DNA from: Cryptomeria japonica | Taxonomy: Eukaryota; Streptophyta; Pinopsida; Cupressales; Cupressaceae | DNA: 64,000 nucleotides | Assembly: GCF_030272615.1 (NCBI RefSeq) | Contig: NC_081406.1 | Location: forward strand, 461,616,072-461,680,071 | Direction: 5' to 3' | In this document: in pieces, positions 57,611 through 64,000 of the stretch | Position numbering within the stretch: the stretch's first letter is position 1 | How the letters are laid out: every line of letters starts with the position of its first letter | The notes under the pieces: generated by a model | Seen by the model: only the letters and a program-made list of their open reading frames with translations | What the model was told of the DNA's origin: nothing | Databases searched by the model: none | Position numbers and translations under genes: made by a program

Positions 57611-59513
57611 TTTAAAAATACAAAAAAATCAAAAAAATTCAAAAATACAAAAAAATCATAAACATAAAAAATCATTACTTGGTGAAAACTTGGCAAACAA
57701 GCACCTTGTGACACAAAAAAATTGAAAAATTAAAAAAGGAAAGATAAATAAATTTCATCCAATGGTTAAAACCACTTTGGTGGTGTCCTGGGCAAGTACC
57801 ATGGTGAAAACTGGGTCACCGGTGCCATGTGTAGAGACATTGCTCCTCCCTCCTTCAAGATTCAATCTCATCCTTTCACTTTGCACACACTCACAACTTA
57901 TCCATCCATAATAAACTTACCCATTCCCATCATGGCTTGTTATTGATCTACCTAAGATTAGTTAGTCATTCATAATAATCCTTCCTTTTTAGCCCTTTCG
58001 ATTCATAATAAATTAGCTCCTATCTGTGGCTAAGGAAAATCCTACGTCTAGTGATGGGTGCGGAACTAAGAGCATTGCCTATTCTAAGGAGCACAGTTTC
58101 TTCCAATTTTCTTCAGTCTATCCATGCACAATTCTTAATAAAGCAACATTTACATCGCCAGTCCACAATAAAGTTTTGTCTTCTCCACAATAAAGTATCA
58201 GTTGCATGGATTCAGTCAGTTTCAAATGAGACACACTAGCAACAATAGGCTTCAACAAATCAAATCTTTCAATAGACTCGGGCAACATTATGGTTCAGTG
58301 CTATCTATCCTTTTGTGAAAGTAAACATTGTGACCACAATCAAATAGACTTATACAAGTGACAAGAGACACTAAACTTGAGGACTACAGTGGATGTCGGT
58401 GTCGAGTCTTGGTTTTCTATTGATTTTATCTTTTGGTGACATGTCTTTTATCTTTTCCAGGATGTCTCTAACTAGAGATTTTATCTCCAAGATGTCTTTG
58501 ACTAGAAAGGCAAGGATGGGGTATCGTCACATATTTTTCTTTGTTGTCCATGGATTGTCTCTTAGTAATGCTATGACTTGTCCAAGGATATGAGGACATT
58601 GTGAGTCTAGTATGAACTGAGGCATTCCCTGTTTGCAACTTTCTTATCTCCATGCAAATGGGTACAATGACTTTCTGGGTCGAACATATGCCTAGATTGT
58701 CATAACCTACTTGCCATAATAAAGCTCAATGATGATAACGCACAAGAAGCTATTTCACTTTCATATCTTCTATCTTCCATCTCCCTTTCTTGATTGACTT
58801 TTATCGTCCTTCTTGAGTTTGTGTAGCCTACTATCACATGACTGAGTATAATGACACACCAAAAATATTTGCATTTCATGTAGTTGCACCTGCATTACCA
58901 CATATAAGCATTTCATACATACATATAGATATCACAATTGCATCACATCCTACACACAACACATGTTAGCACATCTTACATTTTTATCATGTAAATAGTT
59001 ATTTGCATTATCATATTCATCTGCATTTTATACATTCACATTTGCATATGCATAACATATTAAAAACATAAAAAAACAAAAATATTGCATTTCATCATGT
59101 ACATATTTGCATCCATATCATAAGCATCACATAGAAACATACATCATAAGACATATAGAAGCATCACATAGGTACACATGTATATAGCTTCCACAAGGAT
59201 GAATCTCATATATATATAATCATAAGTGTCATGATACAATGATGTCAAAATCATATGGCTACAATCACCCGAAGGTGTCTACATCATCATACAAAAATAG
59301 TACAAAACACTAATACATAGGGAGCCCTCTAAGGCTATGATGAACTCCCTCCCTTGGAGCTAGCTAGCCTCGATAGATTCTGAGCCCTAGAAGGACCTGC
59401 CCCAAAATCATCTCTCTTGTCCCCTCTATCTAGTAGTGGTGGAAGACCCATAACCCCACCACTATGCTTGTCACCTATCTCTCATGTCTAGCCCTCATCT
59501 CCAGTCCTGGATC
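57611..59513 (+). other. Post-pol noncoding region of element C
   Basis: It begins with A-rich aaaaatacaaaaaaatc and gtgaaaacttggcaaacaagcacc, as in element A. From 58860 to 59180 there is low-complexity CATTTGCAT/ACATA-rich DNA. No gene is recognised. Confidence 0.55.
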
Positions 59514-59797
59514 CTAAAACACTTGTCTCAGTGCATCCCTGTCTCTCTCTTGATCGTAAGGAACCAACTCCCCATCAATCAGTATCCTCAATATCCTATA
59601 TACATCCTCTAAGGTGACTGCCATCTCACCCATAGCCAAATGAAAAGTATAAGTCTTTGAGTGCCATCTCTCAGCTAGTGCAGTCAGCAACCCCATGTTC
59701 GCCCAAAAATTAGGCACATACAAAATATATCACAGACCCATGACCTCAATTGCTTCTCTATCCTCAAATGTCAGCTCTGGTCATAATCTCTGAGTCG
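59514..59797 (-). pseudogene. Antisense plant mobile domain fragment in element C
   Basis: In one minus-strand register from 59797 the frame reads PELTFEDREAIEVMGL, then VPNFWANMGLLTALAERWHS, FHLAMGEMAVTLEDVYRILR and GELVPYD, ending at a stop at 59514. This is the N-terminal part of the same PMD type found antisense in element A. Two stops (59730, 59781) are TGA. The rest of the domain is not found downstream (59338-59513), so it is truncated. Confidence 0.75.
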
Positions 59798-59872
59798 AAG
59801 GGAATCTCTCCTGTGACTCCAGCATAGGTAAGTCCTCTTGTAGTCAAGTAAATCAATTGTGTCAATCATAGT

Positions 59873-60106
59873 GGCATTCCCTATTCATCACAAAATGCTA
59901 CTTATTACCCTAGTTCTTATGGTACTCTATCCTAGTGACACTCCTTGTTAATCACAAAGTGTTTCTTTTTATCCTAGTGGTACTCCCTATTCATCACAAA
60001 GTACTACATGTTTGCACTACCTGTTCATCACAAAGTGCTGCTCTTTTTTTAGTACTCCCTGTTCATCACAAAGTACTATGTCTTGGTACTCCCTGTTCAT
60101 CACAAA
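59873..60106 (+). repeat. Interspersed repeat, about six copies of CTGTTCATCACAAAGT
   Basis: Copies of ACTCCCTGTTCATCACAAAG occur near 59875, 59938, 59980, 60016, 60052 and 60087 with 35-60-base spacing. Confidence 0.85.
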
Positions 60107-60876
60107 TTCCCTCGATCTATCCTATCCTAGGGCCTCTGCTTGAGTGTATCCTCTTGAGTAGTTTCCTAATTGGTAACGTATGCTCTATCATAGAGTTGTC
60201 AATCCTAGCCCTACCCAGTCTTCCCTAGAGGACCTACTTGAGTGTATCGTCTCAGTAGCTTATCCAATCGACATCATATGTTCATCATAGAACTACTGAT
60301 TTAGCCTAGAAGACATAAATGCATATTTAAGACATAAACACACTTTCATGACACAAATGCGCATCCATGATGCAGACACGCCTTGACGTTTTTACCTTGC
60401 TTGACAATTTTTCTAGACATATATAAAGCACATTTATTTCTCTACCTAGCATGCATTTATGACAACAATTAATGCAGCAAAGTACAAGGAGGTTTTGCAG
60501 TACTCACCAGGTCTCCTGCATCTGTTGGCCTCTGAAATCGGTGATCATGATAGAATCTGTGAACCAAAGCCATTGCTGCTAATTGCTGATTTCTCTCTAC
60601 TCTCTCTGCACTCTGATCTCTTGGATGTGTGGACGACAATGAGGATGTGTTCCCTCGCAATCTATCTTATAGACTACCCTAGCCCTAGCCCTCATTTCTC
60701 GTGCCAATCTTCTTTATCCCGTGACTCTATCACTCTATCCTATCTGATCAATCCTTTCTAGCCTTTCTTTATTATCGAGAGATTGTCTGTGATCTTTTCA
60801 GATATTTTCATCCAATCTCTCGAGGGGGCATATCATTCCCATCTTGGGGCAACTTTGTATCAGTTCATCTTATCTT
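60107..60876 (+). other. 3' noncoding region of element C
   Basis: No recognised gene. Near 60775-60830 the words cgagagatt and ctctcgagggggcat resemble the region before the polypurine tract in element B (43267-43322). Confidence 0.55.
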
Positions 60877-60922
60877 CTTTGAAACAACGTGACAAGCTGC
60901 ATTGTCTCAAAGAGGGGCAAAA
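60877..60922 (+). promoter_or_regulatory. Hairpin abutting the polypurine tract, element C
   Basis: CTTTGAAACAACGTG and GCATTGTCTCAAAG (60877-60912) pair as in element B, overlapping the tract AAAGAGGGGCAAAA (60909-60922). The tenth pair is G-C in B and A-T here. Confidence 0.65.
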
Positions 60923-61095
60923 TGTAGACACCTAAAATTGTCATGTCGAATTAAATAAATATCTTTATTTATTTAATTATTTTAGCTTAATTCTTCTATT
61001 AAATAAATAAATCTTTATTTATTTAAATTAATTCATTTGTCCTCTTCTAGCCTTATTTCTCATTTAAATAAATACCTTTATTTATTTAAATTATC
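60923..61095 (+). repeat. 3' LTR of element C, truncated
   Basis: It matches the first 170 bases of the 5' LTR up to TTTAAATTATC, then identity ends abruptly. Confidence 0.88.
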
Positions 61096-63587
61096 TATAA
61101 TGCCCCGCCAGAAACCCTAAAGGAAAACAATACAACTAGGCAACTAAAACGGTGAATTATTATTATTTTTTCTTTAAATAGAACAAGTGCACTAATAATA
61201 ACTATTGCACATCTAATAACACAGTGGAAGTCTAACACCTGATTCCCTAAGGGTTACCAACAAAGATTACTTCGTAGACTATATTAACAACATGGAAAAT
61301 CCTATTGTTCAGCTAATTAGGAAAATTAAAGGTTTAAGATAGAAGCGACACATAATTCTAAACTCCATAATGAAAGAATCAATGTACACCAATACATCAT
61401 TTCTCATAGTTCATATATACAAAAGGTTAAAGAAACTGAATTAACATACATTCCAATGACTCCCTTTTACAATATCCATACATACATGGTTACAAAATAC
61501 CATGGATTAACACATTACAATATGAAGGTTACATAAAGTTTGATACAATGATCACAAACAAGAACTGGTACATGAACCACGAACCAAGAACATCAATGAA
61601 GCCCTTCCTCGCCTGAAGATACATTCCAGAACATTCGATGGGAAGTGGCACTACCACCGACCATGTGATCACGAAATGGAACCACCCCACTGTGCTAGGA
61701 GATAGTAGAAAACCCTCAAGCAAGAAAAATAAGACAAGTATTAAAGAAATACATGACTCCACAAACATTCATGTGACTCAACTCACAAACACTAGTGACT
61801 CTAAGGTGAGAGTGTCATCACATAGCTTACGATGGATACCATGGTACAACCTCCTAGGTCCCGGCTCTCTATCCTGGTAACCTCTCCCAGCTTCCGGCTC
61901 CAACTAAGTCTCATGCGGACCCTACCAATCCTTTCATGAAGACAAGGTGGTTAGTTTTGCATTCTAGGCCTTCTCATAGCATTATGAGCCCTATACAAGC
62001 ACTACACCTATGCACAAGGCACATTATCTTAATTAATGTTTATTTCACCCATATCAATTTTTAGGTTATCACTTTTTCACTAACTTCTGATGGGTTATCC
62101 TGTCATCCACTTTGTGCTTGACCCTTGCTCAGAAGCCACTCTCTCTCATAGGACACTACAGGAAAAGTCTCTCTACAAGAACTCTATGGTGAAACAGACA
62201 ACCATACCTAATCCTGACAAACCACTGGTGAAGGATACACGATTTACAAACCAAAGGTTGACCATTTGGACAAAGCACGCAATGGCTCACATCCATAAAG
62301 TTATACCTCGACACTTGACCAAGGAAACATAATAACATAGGACACAACAATAATGCAAAAAAGAATTGGAATTTAAACTTGACAGAAAACACCATTTACA
62401 CATGATCCTAACACAGGCAATCTTTCCTTAAAACAGTCAAAATGCATAAACTACTTGCAAATAAAGACTTCCAGAAAATAAGAATCACAACTATATTAAT
62501 ACACTATTTAATAAGTCGTAAACCTAATGTTTCAACAATAAGCCATTACTCCCCAAACTCTCCTAGAGAAGAAACTAAAAATTCTTAATACCTAGGTTCT
62601 AAACACAAGCATAAATTTCTATATAATAAAAAGGTGTGCAATATGTTCTTAAACAAATTTCACTACTATAGCTATAATGTAATTACACTTAATATTCTAT
62701 TATTTTCCATTAAATAACCCAAACAATAAATGATACTTCACCATAACTATAACATAAGCCAGATTATAATCATTACTTATAACAAAGACTTTGTAAATAA
62801 TAATAATCCAAAACTAAAATACAAATTACACCCTTCCTTAAATAATAAACAAAATCAAATGAAACCCTGACCTCTTTGCAAGCTTGAATTTGAATTGTGA
62901 AACTTCTAACGATCTTCCACCAATTAGCTATATGCCTTGCTTGTCAATCTCAAACTTGTTATTCTCCAACTCGCTATTCTCCGACTTGCTATTCTCCAAC
63001 TTGCTATTCTCCTATTTCATTCTCTATTCCTTCGTTGCATCTCCATCCCCCTTCTCTTCCCACTCAATGGTTATATATAGTGTAGCCATCTCCCCACATT
63101 CCTACTTTTGGGCTATCTCTACTAGAGGTGGATTGATTCCAAGTGACACCACTCAAGATCTAATTACAACATAATAGTCCTAGTCGTAATTGAACACCTA
63201 TGTGTTCATCATGTAAAGTTCTTCATTACCTATTTCACAACACCACACTTCTATAGTGGTTAAGTCCTTATTTATAGATAATACATGTGGCTTTTGACTT
63301 CAATACTAAATTGACTTTACTAAAAATAACTTCCTAACAATGTGCAAGGTTAAATTACCATATAATTCACGTTGAAAATGGTGGATATGGGTGGGTTTAT
63401 GTGGGCTGATGAACCACGTTATTTTCTAAGTTAATCCTCACATTAATTTTTACCCTTACATTACTCCCTTCCACCACATTTCTTAATGGACATGGTTGCA
63501 TGCAAATTGGTACCCCCACCGTTATTGCTTGTTGACGTGGGGTTTATATAATGTAAAGGGAGGAAGGCACGTATACAAAAGCGAGGA
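61096..63587. other. Unassigned DNA after element C
   Basis: It begins TATAATGCCCCGCCAG, which resembles an LTR start with a mutated second base, but no partner repeat or target duplication is seen. A run of CTTGCTATTCTCCAA-like repeats lies at 62945-63015 (tctccaactcgctattc). Open frames have no recognised domain. Confidence 0.35.
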
Positions 63588-63655
63588 GGGTGGTCGGTAG
63601 TAATATCAATCCCTCCCTTTATTAAGGGGGTGGTTGATATTACTATTGACCACCC
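63588..63655. repeat. 68-nt near-perfect hairpin
   Basis: GGGTGGTC..TAGTAATATCAA (63588-63609) is repeated inverted as TTGATATTACTA..GACCACCC (63634-63655), with a short TTTATTAA centre. It could be a small MITE or the stem of an RNA precursor. Confidence 0.75.
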
Positions 63656-64000
63656 TACTTTTTAGTTTTTATTAAAACTTTAAAACTTACAACCTACCAC
63701 CTTCCAATATTTGCTATTTATATTATGTTATATTTTTTTCAAAAATTTATTTTAATTTCCATTTTTTCTTTACTATATATTTTTATTATAAAGTTAATTA
63801 ATTAATGACCCTTTTATTAATAAAAATATTTAAACATTAATATTTAACAAATTAAATATATATATTTTGATTCTTCAATAAAACAATATTTATAATTAAT
63901 TTTTTTTTTAAAATATTTTTTTTTTAATATATCATAATTACATATTTATATATTTGTATATGGTTGATTCATAAAACTATATGGCCGATTCATATACATA
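63656..64000. other. AT-rich window end
   Basis: Very AT-rich, T-run-containing DNA; nothing else supported. Confidence 0.6.

Larger units (their letters stand above)
50530..61095 (+). mobile_element. Element C: Tat-type Ty3/gypsy element, internally deleted
   Basis: A 782-bp 5' LTR (50530-51311) and the first 173 bases of the 3' LTR (60923-61095) match. Between them lie gag, protease, the very end of integrase and a 3' region with antisense PMD sequence. RT, both RNase H domains and most of integrase are missing between about 57000 and 57350. The 3' LTR stops abruptly, so no target duplication can be seen. The post-pol A-rich stretch, protease D-G-G and CHHC zinc motif link it to element A; the tract-side hairpin links it to element B. 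Confidence 0.88.

Noticed and set aside
61096-63460. A complete solo LTR starting TATAATGCCCCGCC and ending TTACA
   Set aside because: No matching target duplication (ttatc versus ttact) and no second copy; kept only as unassigned DNA.

Overview
This window reads as nuclear DNA of a seed plant with a large, repeat-rich genome. It is AT-rich and has no operons, ribosome-binding sites or recognisable host gene. About three quarters is four LTR retrotransposons. The elements carry plant-type features: a Copia element with an initiator-Met primer site, Ty3/gypsy elements of the Tat type with two RNase H domains, and plant mobile domain (PMD) sequences. A gymnosperm is possible, but the sequence alone does not settle it.

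Layout. (1) 1-7561: Ty1/Copia element on the minus strand, its 3' LTR cut by the window edge; gag-protease, integrase, RT and RNase H are broken by stops and frameshifts. (2) 7562-12577: no recognised gene, except a coiled-coil-like reading frame at 9363-10133 and a cluster of foldback repeats. (3) 12578-30725: element A, an 18.1-kb Tat-type Ty3/gypsy element on the plus strand. It has a decayed gag-pol, three arrays of a TAGCGCAT-like word, tandem repeats, and a long antisense reading frame encoding a PMD protein. (4) 31903-44820: element B, a 12.9-kb composite flanked by one perfect 5-bp duplication (CCTAT). It holds three LTRs, two in plus and one in minus orientation. Its gag-less pol runs on the minus strand, and its 3' noncoding region is present twice in opposite orientation, giving a palindrome with arms of about 3.4 kb. 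A primer site matching tRNA-Trp lies beside the first LTR. (5) 44821-50529: AT-rich DNA with two LINE fragments (one with a 16-bp target duplication), a SINE candidate and an LTR-like block. (6) 50530-61095: element C, a Tat-type element that has lost RT, RNase H and most of integrase, and again carries an antisense PMD fragment. Its 3' LTR is truncated. (7) 61096-64000: unassigned DNA with a strong 68-nt hairpin.

The most notable observations are the palindromic composite B, the antisense PMD reading frames in A and C, the TAGCGCAT arrays flanking the coding part of A in opposite orientations, and a hairpin directly upstream of the polypurine tract shared by B and C with a covarying pair. 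Many stops in A and C fit CpG deamination (CGA to TGA), consistent with old, methylated elements. The pol frame of B has only four stops and no frameshift, so it looks younger. All reading-frame and repeat statements come from reading the sequence by eye; identities were not computed.
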